64,000 nucleotides of DNA from Sulfuriflexus mobilis. GTDB lineage: Bacteria > Pseudomonadota > Gammaproteobacteria > AKS1. The translations under genes and the position numbers were made by a program. This document shows, piece after piece, positions 8,234 through 14,706 of the stretch (position 1 is its first letter; every line of letters begins with the position of its first letter). Location of the stretch: the NCBI RefSeq assembly GCF_003967195.1, contig NZ_AP018725.1:1426001-1490000 (forward strand), written 5' to 3'. The notes beneath the pieces were generated by a model. That model worked only from the letters and a program-made list of their open reading frames with translations, searched no databases and had not been told where the DNA came from.

Positions 8234-8324
8234 AATGGCCGCTATGGGTCGGCTCCAGCCAGTCAATCCATTCTAACCGATTCTTGCCTGGTTATGTCGC
8301 CGATCGGCCATAAGCAGACATTCA
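8234..8324 (-). repeat. cassette repeat, copy 2 (near full length)
   Basis: This near-complete copy reads GCCGCTATGGGTCGGCTCC at one end, the core CGATTCTTGCCTGGTTATGT, then CGCCGATCGGCCATAAGC and AGACATTCA. The outer arms pair imperfectly. It lies between the nuclease-like gene and the next membrane-protein gene. Confidence 0.85.
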
Positions 8325-8409
8325 ATTTATTTGTTCTTGTTGATTATTTTATGTGTATTGACCCCTCTGTTCATTTAATTCTAACTCCCTCATTAGTCTA
8401 TATATCTTA

Positions 8410-9093
8410 TTATTCTTTTTCATCTCTTTTTCTTATCTCTCGTATATATGCACCAACACCTCGTGCATCAAAAATTTCCATTCTATGAATTTCATCCTCA
8501 TTAAAATCATCAACGTTCTTTAGGTAATTTTCTCTATCTTCATTCCACTTCATAAATCTATATATCACTGCAATAGAGGACTCATGTATAGGTGCTCTAC
8601 TACTATCACTCCAATGATATAATGCGCCTTTCTCGTAAAAATATTCTTTATTACTTGCAGGTCTATCATTACTATCAAAACTTAAAAGATCAGAAAATTG
8701 CACTCTCCAATACTCAATATATTCATCAATACTTATTTTATGACTTTCCTCTGTAATCTTTTTACTCATTGCTTCTGCTGCTAGAAGTCGTCTAGCAGAC
8801 GTAAGCCATACACGACGATTATTTACAGGGTAATTAGTGCTTTCATCAATTATCAGCGCATTATAGGCAAGTTGATATAACTCTTTGGCTTGTTCAAGAT
8901 AAACTTCTGATTTTCTCCATTCGAATTCAGCCTTAAACTTCTTAATTGCAACGCCCAAGCCAATCACTATCGCAAATAAGGTACATAAACCAATCCAATC
9001 GATATTGCTATTATTTAACAATGTTACTTGATCTGTTATTTTTGCTAATAATAATTCGATAGATTCAAGAATACTTGTTTGTTTATTTTCCAT
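8410..9093 (-). CDS. single-pass membrane protein of unknown function
   Basis: The ATG at 9093 was preferred to an upstream TTG (9102). It gives 227 residues: a short N-terminal helix, one transmembrane segment near residues 32-50 (DWIGLCTLFAIVIGLGVAI), then a basic stretch KKFKAEFEWRKSE and a helical cytoplasmic domain with conserved-looking WRVQFSDLL and YHWSDSSRAP segments. One N-terminal membrane anchor plus a helical cytoplasmic domain is common among cassette and abortive-infection proteins, but I cannot assign a family. Repeat copies lie on both sides (8234-8324 downstream, 9133-9221 upstream), which makes the gene a single repeat-bounded unit. Confidence 0.6.
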   Translation of the reverse strand: MENKQTSILESIELLLAKITDQVTLLNNSNIDWIGLCTLFAIVIGLGVAIKKFKAEFEWRKSEVYLEQAKELYQLAYNALIIDESTNYPVNNRRVWLTSARRLLAAEAMSKKITEESHKISIDEYIEYWRVQFSDLLSFDSNDRPASNKEYFYEKGALYHWSDSSRAPIHESSIAVIYRFMKWNEDRENYLKNVDDFNEDEIHRMEIFDARGVGAYIREIRKRDEKE

Positions 9094-9132
9094 GATACTC
9101 AACTTTTTCCATTGTTTTGAGTTCAGTACTCT

Positions 9133-9221
9133 ATGTCCGGTTTGGGTCGTCTCCAGCCGCTTATTTCATTCTAGCCGATTATTCCTGGATATGTCGCCGA
9201 TCGGCCAATAGCGGACGTTCA
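9133..9221 (-). repeat. cassette repeat, copy 3
   Basis: This full-length copy starts ATGTCCGGTTTGGGTCG and ends CCAATAGCGGACGTTCA. On the minus strand its first three bases are the TGA stop codon of the next gene (9219-9674), so the repeat supplies that stop. Confidence 0.85.
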
Positions 9222-9674
9222 CTTGCTTGACTTAAACAATTTAACCATGGCCTTAAATTCTGAATAAGTGATTTCTTTATTATTTTTGTATTCCTCGCGT
9301 TCTTCATCTGTAAGTTCTTCGTCATAAGCTAACAATCCTTCAGCAGTTGATACCCAATATTCGTAAGCCTTATTTTTGCCGACATCTGTGGCTAGAAAGT
9401 AAATTAAGATAATCGCTATCCCTGTGATTATTGGATTCCATTCACTTATTATGGCGGCCGCAATAAATATAAAAAAACCGATCCATCGTACCATCGAATA
9501 TAACAGTGGCCCATTTTTTAACCAGAAAGGAGGTAACGCAGATAACTGATGGATAAGTTCTAATAACTTTCTTTGTGTATAGAAGGCTTGTAATTTCCAA
9601 GGTATGACTGCAAGCAAAATAGTAACTACATCGTTAATTCCAATGTTACTTACTATGGTGTCGACAAGTGACAT
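9219..9674 (-). CDS. membrane protein of unknown function, 151 aa
   Basis: This 151-residue protein has two or three transmembrane segments: about residues 12-27 (DVVTILLAVIPWKLQAF) and 60-95, where MVRWIGFFIFIAAAIIS and ITGIAIILIYFLA lie close together. The C-terminal tail is acidic and charged (DEELTDEEREEYKNN). I do not recognise the family. The stop codon is the TGA that opens cassette repeat copy 3, and copy 4 lies upstream of the start, so this is another one-gene unit. It is AT-rich like its neighbours. Confidence 0.6.
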   Translation of the reverse strand: MSLVDTIVSNIGINDVVTILLAVIPWKLQAFYTQRKLLELIHQLSALPPFWLKNGPLLYSMVRWIGFFIFIAAAIISEWNPIITGIAIILIYFLATDVGKNKAYEYWVSTAEGLLAYDEELTDEEREEYKNNKEITYSEFKAMVKLFKSSK

Positions 9675-9757
9675 TTTTTATCCTTATCTTTGGATATTTT
9701 ATAGCGTTACTATTAAAGATTAATATTAATTATAGTGCCAAAAATTACTAGTTACGA

Positions 9758-9846
9758 ATATCCGTTTTTGGTCGGCTCCAGCCGTTCATTTCATTCTAGC
9801 CGATTCTTGCTTGGTTATGTCACCGATCGGCCAGTAGCGGTCGTCC
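9758..9846 (-). repeat. cassette repeat, copy 4
   Basis: This full-length copy contains TCCGTTTTTGGTCGGCTCC, the core ATTCTAGCCGATTCTTGC and CGATCGGCCAGTAGCGGTCG. It is followed at once by a REP-type motif GGGTACTGACCCC (9856-9868). Confidence 0.85.
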
Positions 9847-10100
9847 AGAAAAGGGTACTGACCCCTTATTTCTCTGACCACTTTTTTCTGTTGATACTTT
9901 GAGGATGATATCCTGGTCTCACACGAGGGGCTTGACTCTCGTTTCATCAAGTGAGTGCTTCCGTCTTCTTCGATCAGTTGTTTCATGCCTACAAGCAGCA
10001 ACGGCAGTTGGAACTATTGTGGTAGTCGTTATTCGTCCGGTGCGTTCTGCACCGGACATTCCTCCTATACTGAATGATGGTTAAACAAATAGTTTTGTTT
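9847..10100. other. gene-free stretch with REP motif and hairpin
   Basis: This 254-base stretch holds a GGGTACTGACCCC motif and a perfect 9-bp stem, GTCCGGTGC with GCACCGGAC around a five-base loop (10035-10057). The only open frames are short and run into repeat copy 4. I see no credible gene. The hairpin lies 44 bases past the stop of the exported-protein gene but has no T-run. Confidence 0.45.
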
Positions 10101-10655
10101 TTAAGCATCCTTGCCTTGACAAGACCCTTTTGGAAGATTTCCCCAACTACCTCCACCAGTTTTACCGTTCATCGATATTGTTCCCGCCGTGTTTGACGGG
10201 TCATTTTTATCGAAATCGTGACCTCGACAACTAATAGTTGGATATTGTGATGGATTGGAAGTACAGCCAGCATCTGGGGTTACATACCAATACATGCCAT
10301 TGTCTCCTGAATGAGGTATATCTACACGCCATTTTACTGTACACGATCCTTTATTGGTTACAAGCTTCCAATTGCAGGTGAAATCTAAACCAGTACTAGT
10401 ACCTGATGTACCTGTACCTGACATAGTAAGATATGAATCTTCTCCTGATTTTCCTGATGTATAGTTACAGGAGCATTTCTGATTATCTGCACCACATCCT
10501 GAGTTAACTTGCTGAAGATGTGCTTTAGTAGAAGAATCAATACCCATAGCATTGAGCACTGTTATTTTACTAGAAAACTTAAAGTCGTCGTCACTGTAAA
10601 CAAAGTTTGAAACTAAAAGTAACATGGAAAAAAAACTTATAACAATCCGTTTCAT
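10101..10655 (-). CDS. exported cysteine-containing protein of unknown function
   Basis: The start at 10655 is chosen because it follows a good ribosome site (AAAGGAGC) and gives a textbook signal peptide: MKR, then IVISFFSMLLLVSNFVYS, cleaved before DDDFKF. The mature protein is about 165 residues, rich in Ser, Thr, Gly and Asn, and carries several cysteines (SGCGADNQKCSCNY, FTCNW, GSCTVKW, AGCTSN, ISCRG, GSCQG). That many paired cysteines suggests a disulfide-stabilised secreted or periplasmic protein. No family is recognised. It is separated from the next gene by an unusually long leader with two inverted repeats, so it probably has its own promoter. Confidence 0.65.
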   Translation of the reverse strand: MKRIVISFFSMLLLVSNFVYSDDDFKFSSKITVLNAMGIDSSTKAHLQQVNSGCGADNQKCSCNYTSGKSGEDSYLTMSGTGTSGTSTGLDFTCNWKLVTNKGSCTVKWRVDIPHSGDNGMYWYVTPDAGCTSNPSQYPTISCRGHDFDKNDPSNTAGTISMNGKTGGGSWGNLPKGSCQGKDA

Positions 10656-11011
10656 TTTAAATTGCTCCTTTTTGACAGTATTAAAGGCGCGCATTTGAAA
10701 AAAATTCTTCACAATATGTTTGCCTCAGAACGTATATTATTTACATGAGGCAGTGTTACATAGATGTGACTTTTCCCACATCTGAGCTGAAATGAATAAA
10801 TGGGTTCAGAGCACAGATATTGCTAATAATTGGAGAGTAATGTGTTTATGACCCAAATAATTCTTTGATGGGCTGCTGGCTGAGAAATTCACGCTCGCGC
10901 ACCAGGTGGGGGCGAAAAGAATAGGGCAAACTGCGCAGAGCTTATTATCCGCTCGTTTTAGCGATAGTGTTTACATTCAATACCTATTCTATATTGGCAT
11001 CTCCAAAGAAT
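10656..11011. other. long leader of the exported-protein gene with inverted repeats
   Basis: No gene is visible. There is a TGCCTCA / TGAGGCA pair (near 10720 and 10745) and an AGATGTG / CACATCT hairpin (10762-10768 with 10777-10783). Further on is a degenerate GGGTTCAGAGCACAG...TGACCC REP-like hairpin (near 10802-10854). The first two could be operator-like sites for the exported-protein gene. Confidence 0.35.
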
Positions 11012-11016
11012 AAAGA

Positions 11017-11131
11017 GGTCAGTACCCTTTTTTCAATGACTGCTTCGGGTCGTTTCCCGCCAGAAATTCCATTCTAGCCGATTCTTGCCCGGTTTTGTCG
11101 CTGATCGGCCAGTCAAAAAAGGGTACTGACC
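11017..11131. repeat. cassette repeat copy 5 nested inside 17-bp inverted REP arms
   Basis: GGTCAGTACCCTTTTTT (11017-11033) and its exact reverse complement (11115-11131) enclose a cassette-repeat core (ATTCCATTCTAGCCGATTC, GTCGCTGATCGGCCAG). The repeat's own outer arms are shortened. The structure is a compound element about 115 bp long, just downstream of the 11149-12030 gene. Confidence 0.8.
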
Positions 11132-11148
11132 CCTTTTATTATTTATTC

Positions 11149-12030
11149 CTATTTGAGTCTAAGAAGACTTACTATAGCTGAAAAGTTCATTCCAGTTATT
11201 GGGGCTATTAAACGACCTCTTAAGCCACCAGTAGTGCTGTTCATTATTCCGTAATTGTTTTTGTATGCTTCAATATATTGATTTAGTTTTTCTTCATCTA
11301 TTTGTTGAATGAAAATTTCTTGTTTATTTTCAGTGGTAACGTTTATAAGTGGCGCAGGAAACCACATGGTAGCTGCAATATTATTGAATGCTTCCGTCGC
11401 TTTTTCTAGTTGTTCTAATGCGCCCCAAGTTGAAGCCAAGATTATGCTATAGCGACCTATAAAACGGTGAACTTCAATAGATTTTGCTCTTAATATCTCT
11501 CTTTTTTGCAGAAACTTGTTAGTTTCACCAAGTATATTGTACATATGAAAGTCAATTGAGTTTTGATCTGTGTTCTCATTAATCTCCGATGATACTTTGA
11601 GGCAATACTTAGCATAAATTTCTATATCAGTAGTTACTCTCGAAACCTCATTGAAGAATGCTTCTATATCAGACGCAACCTCTATTTTCATTTGAGATAT
11701 AAATTGTTTTCTTTGTTGAGCAGAGCCAATACTAAAAGCAATTAGAAACCCAACTATGGTTAATAATGAACTGGATACAGTTGTTTTATAATTTTCAGGT
11801 AGTTCATTTAGCCAAATTAATAGTTCATGAGCTGTATATGGCTGCCCAAGACCGATTGAAGGAGCTGAAAAATAAAGTATAAGTGATAAAACTAAAATAC
11901 CATATAATTTGCTTACAAGTGAATAAAGTAAATAACCTAAGACTACGAATAACTTAACGGCTTTTATTTTGATCTTGCTTGCTGTTTCTGGTTTTAGTAT
12001 CAATGTAAATCTCTTGTTATTGAATATCAT
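11149..12030 (-). CDS. membrane protein of unknown function, 293 aa
   Basis: This 293-residue protein has an N-terminal basic stretch, a transmembrane segment near residues 28-60 (probably one or two passes, VVLGYLLYSLV then GILVLSLILYFSA) and another at about 86-102 (SSLLTIVGFLIAFSIG). It is followed by QQRKQFISQMKIEVASDIEAF and a long helical, probably cytoplasmic domain. I do not recognise the family. The start codon lies seven bases beyond the R'-type box of an attC-like site (12038-12106), so the gene sits at the 5' edge of a cassette, as integron cassette genes do. Confidence 0.65.
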   Translation of the reverse strand: MIFNNKRFTLILKPETASKIKIKAVKLFVVLGYLLYSLVSKLYGILVLSLILYFSAPSIGLGQPYTAHELLIWLNELPENYKTTVSSSLLTIVGFLIAFSIGSAQQRKQFISQMKIEVASDIEAFFNEVSRVTTDIEIYAKYCLKVSSEINENTDQNSIDFHMYNILGETNKFLQKREILRAKSIEVHRFIGRYSIILASTWGALEQLEKATEAFNNIAATMWFPAPLINVTTENKQEIFIQQIDEEKLNQYIEAYKNNYGIMNSTTGGLRGRLIAPITGMNFSAIVSLLRLK

Positions 12031-12037
12031 TTTAATT

Positions 12038-12106
12038 GACTAACGATTAAGTTGCGGGGCGCAAGCGCGAAAGCGCGCAGCGTCCAACACGAACGCCGTA
12101 TTATGC
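12038..12106 (-). other. attC-like integron recombination site
   Basis: On the minus strand a GCATAAT box (R''-type, one base off GCATAAC) is followed by ACGGCGTTCGTGTTGGAC, a GC-rich self-pairing centre (GCTGCGCGC, TTTC loop, GCGCTTGCGC), then GCAACTTAATC and a GTTAGTC box (R'). The 69-base size and arm layout match chromosomal-integron attC sites. A second R''-like box, TCCTAAC, lies at 12131-12137 just past the stop of the preceding gene. Confidence 0.65.
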
Positions 12107-12131
12107 CACCTATTCCAGAGGTGTGACATAG

Positions 12132-12584
12132 TTAGGAACCACTCTCATCGGGCCTTTCTTCTTTCGGGAGATAGATATTCAGATTGATGCATATCTGCTG
12201 GTAACGGTTGAAATTATCAGTGCCTCGATCGAATTTAGATGCACGCAAACTATTGGAAAGACCTATCAGCAATCCTACAGCTTTTACAATATTGTCCCTG
12301 TGAGGGAGGCCGAACAGATGACGTACCAAATCATACTTAGGGATTAAATATGTTGCTGCGTTGAGGTCCGAAGATAGAGTCCTGAGTTTTTGTTTTGTTT
12401 CGGTTTCCCGATCTTCCCCCGTTACACCAGGATTAGAATAGATATCAGCGTAATAAACTAAAGCGTAGGAAATATCTGAAATTGTAGACCTAAAGCGATG
12501 CACCGGTTCGATAACCAATTTTAAAAATACCTGTCCAATCACAAATATCGCGACGCCAGAAAGGATTGTTAAAAAAATTTCCAT
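12132..12584 (-). CDS. single-pass membrane protein of unknown function, 150 aa
   Basis: This 150-residue protein has one N-terminal transmembrane helix (about residues 3-24, IFLTILSGVAIFVIGQVFLK), then a soluble helical domain with RFRSTISDISYALVYYADIY and RHLFGLPHRDNIVKAVGLL. Short single-anchor proteins of this shape are common in chromosomal integron cassettes, but I cannot give a family name. Its stop overlaps the outer R''-like box of the attC site, and a GGCGTTACAT sequence just ahead of its start resembles a decayed R' box, so both cassette edges may be visible. Confidence 0.6.
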   Translation of the reverse strand: MEIFLTILSGVAIFVIGQVFLKLVIEPVHRFRSTISDISYALVYYADIYSNPGVTGEDRETETKQKLRTLSSDLNAATYLIPKYDLVRHLFGLPHRDNIVKAVGLLIGLSNSLRASKFDRGTDNFNRYQQICINLNIYLPKEERPDESGS

Positions 12585-12650
12585 TGTATATGTAACGCCT
12601 ATAATTTAGAGAGTCTATAACATCCTTTTTTAAATAGTCTTTTTCCCAGA

Positions 12651-12735
12651 TGTCCGCTTCGGGTCGCCTCCAGCCGTTTGTTCTATTCTAGCTGATTTCT
12701 GCTTGGTTACTTCGCTGATCGGCCAAAAGCGGACA
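12651..12735 (-). repeat. cassette repeat, copy 6 (perfect 9-bp ends)
   Basis: This is the best-preserved ends of the family: TGTCCGCTT at 12651-12659 and the exact reverse complement AAGCGGACA at 12727-12735, 85 bp in all. Inside are GGGTCGCCTCCAGCCG, the core TTCTAGCTGATTTCTGC and CGCTGATCGGCC. It lies 31 bases past the stop of the next gene. Confidence 0.88.
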
Positions 12736-12766
12736 TTCCTAGGAGTAAATCACGAGCCGGAAATGA

Positions 12767-13063
12767 TTACTGGAGAGATCGAGTTTTGCTGATTCGGTCT
12801 ATATCCAACTCTTGCGAGTTCTTCTGACCATTTGGCTGAGTGACGATGACACGGATGGTCTTGAGACCACGTCCACTCGCGGCAGCTACGAGCGCTGAAA
12901 TTTTCTCCTGCATGTCGGACTCCTGCTTGTCGGTCCAAGGTTTTTCGTATTGGCTGGCAAGCTTCTTCGCGAGAGTGCTTGTCAGGACTTCAGTGAATGC
13001 CGGACCCAGATCAGCCGGGTCAACTTCCATCGAGTCTTCGGGGTTCTGAAATAAATCTTCCAT
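12767..13063 (-). CDS. hypothetical soluble protein, 98 aa
   Basis: The ATG at 13063 is preferred to the GTG at 13096, because the upstream part is made of cassette-repeat sequence. It gives a 98-residue acidic soluble protein: MEDLFQNPEDSMEVDPADLG, a helical middle (AFTEVLTSTLAKKLASQYEK), then SGRGLKTIRVIVTQPNGQ and a basic end. It is noticeably more GC-rich than its cassette neighbours, which points to a different source. The AAGAGG ribosome site lies at the edge of repeat copy 7 (CGACCCGAAGAGG), so the repeat contributes to its translation signal. No family is recognised. Confidence 0.6.
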   Translation of the reverse strand: MEDLFQNPEDSMEVDPADLGPAFTEVLTSTLAKKLASQYEKPWTDKQESDMQEKISALVAAASGRGLKTIRVIVTQPNGQKNSQELDIDRISKTRSLQ

Positions 13064-13074
13064 CGATAAGTACC

Positions 13075-13159
13075 TCTTCGGGTCGTTTTCTGTCACTCAT
13101 TTCATTGTAGTCGATTCTAACTTAGCTATGTCACTTGTCGGCCAGAAGCAGACGTTTCA
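13075..13159 (-). repeat. cassette repeat, copy 7
   Basis: This copy is diverged: CTTCGGGTCGTTTTCTGTC, ATTGTAGTCGATTCTAAC, CACTTGTCGGCCAGAAGC. It sits between two minus-strand genes. Its CGACCCGAAGAGG edge overlaps the ribosome site of the gene ending at 12767. Confidence 0.75.
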
Positions 13160-13193
13160 ATCGAGTCTGGCCTCCATTGATTCTTGCGGAGCT

Positions 13194-13847
13194 TTATTCA
13201 AGATCATGTTCAAGGTAGCTGTAAAATTGATATAACTTATCGTTTATTAATTCATTCTTATTTAATACTCGCGTTAATTTGTTAAATTCACTTTTATAAA
13301 ATCTTGGGAATGGTGATTTTTCTTTGAGTTCTTCCGTTAAGGTTTCGTATCTTTCTATATAAATCTGTAATTGTTCTAATTCTTTTATGATTGAATTAAT
13401 TGTCAGGTTCGCATCATGCCCTAGTCGTTTGTGATATGAAAAATATGTTGCTAGCATTTCGTTCTGGAGTACATCTTCTCCGCCTGAAATTGCTTTATCA
13501 AGGCTCACGGTCATATCGTCACTTAAAACTATTTGTTTTTCAATGGATGTTTTTATTCTTCTATGGAGTGATTCTATAATTTTATTTAAATCAGCTTTTT
13601 TAGATTCATTTTCAAAGTGTGTTATTGTCTTTTTAAGCTCTATTTTTTGAATTTTTATGGTGTGCAAAAGAGCTATTAATGCAAGAAATGCAATAAATGG
13701 ATTTAATACTCCGCCTATATAATCCCCGAACTGCCCCCATTTTTCTTGATTAGCAGCAATGGGGCCGGCAAAAATACTTAAATATGCAATTACAACAATT
13801 GAAGTCATAATAATTGCTGCGACTATTAAGACTTTACTCATCTTCAT
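13194..13847 (-). CDS. two-TM membrane protein, putative phage abortive infection (putAbiC-like)
   Basis: This 217-residue protein has two N-terminal transmembrane helices (about residues 5-27 and 44-64) joined by a short loop reading WGQFGDYIGGVLNP. They are followed by IALLHTIKIQKIELKKT and a long coiled-coil-like cytoplasmic domain. The W-G-x-F-G-D-x-I-G-G-x-L-N-P loop between two helices is the hallmark I know from the putAbiC family (putative phage abortive infection proteins) and from the membrane effectors of some retron systems. No reverse transcriptase or retron RNA lies next to it, so if it is defensive it acts alone or with an unlinked partner. The call rests on the motif; phage defence is inferred. 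Confidence 0.65.
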   Translation of the reverse strand: MKMSKVLIVAAIIMTSIVVIAYLSIFAGPIAANQEKWGQFGDYIGGVLNPFIAFLALIALLHTIKIQKIELKKTITHFENESKKADLNKIIESLHRRIKTSIEKQIVLSDDMTVSLDKAISGGEDVLQNEMLATYFSYHKRLGHDANLTINSIIKELEQLQIYIERYETLTEELKEKSPFPRFYKSEFNKLTRVLNKNELINDKLYQFYSYLEHDLE

Positions 13848-13902
13848 ATTATTTCTTCTCTCATAACATAAAGTTCTTTCATCGTCATTGTGAACCCTGG
13901 CT

Positions 13903-13929
13903 ATGACCGCTATGGGTCGGGAGCGGACG
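13903..13929 (-). repeat. cassette repeat, copy 8 (core deleted, arms only)
   Basis: The two outer arms are fused directly: ATGACCGCTATGGGTCGG followed at once by GAGCGGACGA. The ~60-base core is missing. This remnant marks the right boundary of block 1, 15 bases from the end of csiV. Confidence 0.65.
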
Positions 13930-13943
13930 AAATATTTTTTCCA

Positions 13944-14699
13944 TTACTGCCCTTCATGTTCAAAAGGCGTGATCAGGGCAATGATGCCGAAGTAGGGGTG
14001 GTCGATATAGTGGATTTCGGTGCTGCGCATGCGGCGTGATTCCTGCAGTCTGAAGTATTCGATAGTGGGGGCATCGATATTCTGCTGGGCAATCTGTTCA
14101 GCGAGATACACGTCCGGATTGTAATAAGTGATATCTGCCTCGAGGTGCAGGTAGCGCGAGAGGCTTAGGGTGATAGTGCCATCAAAGCGCCTTTTTGTCC
14201 CCGCACTATCGGCCTGTTCGAGGGGGTCGGGGAGGGTGTTTAACACCTGAGTCGGCCTGCTTGCCTGTACCTGTGTGATGTCCTGCATCAGGCCAGCATG
14301 CACATGCACGGCGCGTGACTCGGCCCGCTCTACGGTGGGTTGCCGCCAGGCAATATGCCCGAGGACACGGTACTGCCTGCTGTTTAGCAGTTTCTCGTCG
14401 AGATCGGTCATGGCAAACTCGGCCGGGTTGAGCAACTGAAAGGCACGCGGGTTGCCCTGGCGAACGACAGGCTGCAACGGCGGCGCCAGCTCTATGACCT
14501 CGGCGCCTGTCTGTTCGTCGGGCTTCAGCACGGGCCAGACCTCGCCGGTTGCTACAGGCTGGATGGGCTCGAAGACAATCAGTTCCACCTGGAACCAGCG
14601 TGGCGCATCCTTGGCCTGGGGGGCCGCATGCACGAGACTGACGGCAATGATGCCCAGCAGGCCGGTAAACAGGGTGTATGTCAGGGTTTTGATAGCCAT
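13944..14699 (-). CDS. csiV: CsiV family exported protein
   Basis: The start at 14699 was chosen because it opens a clear signal peptide (MAIKTLTYTLFTGLLGIIAV, then SLVHAAPQ) and lies seven bases after the mfd stop. The mature part begins APRWFQVELIVFEP, the typical start of the CsiV family. In Vibrio the family member is a periplasmic peptidoglycan-binding protein needed to activate the LpoA/PBP1A pair. The later RSTEIHYIDHPYFGIIALITPFE end is also characteristic. csiV next to mfd is a conserved gammaproteobacterial arrangement. Total length is 251 residues. That it binds peptidoglycan here is inherited from the family, not shown by the sequence. Confidence 0.82.
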   Translation of the reverse strand: MAIKTLTYTLFTGLLGIIAVSLVHAAPQAKDAPRWFQVELIVFEPIQPVATGEVWPVLKPDEQTGAEVIELAPPLQPVVRQGNPRAFQLLNPAEFAMTDLDEKLLNSRQYRVLGHIAWRQPTVERAESRAVHVHAGLMQDITQVQASRPTQVLNTLPDPLEQADSAGTKRRFDGTITLSLSRYLHLEADITYYNPDVYLAEQIAQQNIDAPTIEYFRLQESRRMRSTEIHYIDHPYFGIIALITPFEHEGQ

Positions 14700-14706
14700 G
14701 CGCTTA

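Larger units (their letters stand above)
5555..13943. other. accessory block 1: cassette-like cluster between mtnP and csiV
   Basis: About 8.4 kb of AT-rich DNA lies between two core genes that are normally near neighbours. It contains roughly ten short genes, all on the minus strand, with little family resemblance to one another. They are separated by copies of an 85-90 bp palindromic repeat, REP-type GGTCAG.../...CTGACC motifs and at least one attC-like site. No integrase or transposase gene was found. The combination of unidirectional, mostly single-gene units separated by hairpin sites is the pattern of an integron cassette cluster lacking its integrase. Calling the whole block integron-derived is an inference, because only one site (12038-12106) folds like a textbook attC. 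Confidence 0.6.

Noticed and set aside
8204-8488. 94-residue plus-strand open frame
   Set aside because: It runs through cassette repeat copy 2 and into the antisense of the 8410 gene, with no ribosome site.
9786-10001. 71-residue minus-strand open frame
   Set aside because: Its C-terminal part is cassette repeat copy 4 sequence and its middle crosses a REP motif; no ribosome site or plausible domain is seen.
12651-12735. The cassette repeat as a canonical attC
   Set aside because: It has no R''/R' box pair (RYYYAAC...GTTRRRY) at its ends; its ends are TGTCCGCTT/AAGCGGACA instead.
5688-13159. CRISPR array made of the cassette repeats
   Set aside because: Spacing is irregular (0.35-1.8 kb), the intervals contain genes, the repeats are diverged, and no cas gene is present.
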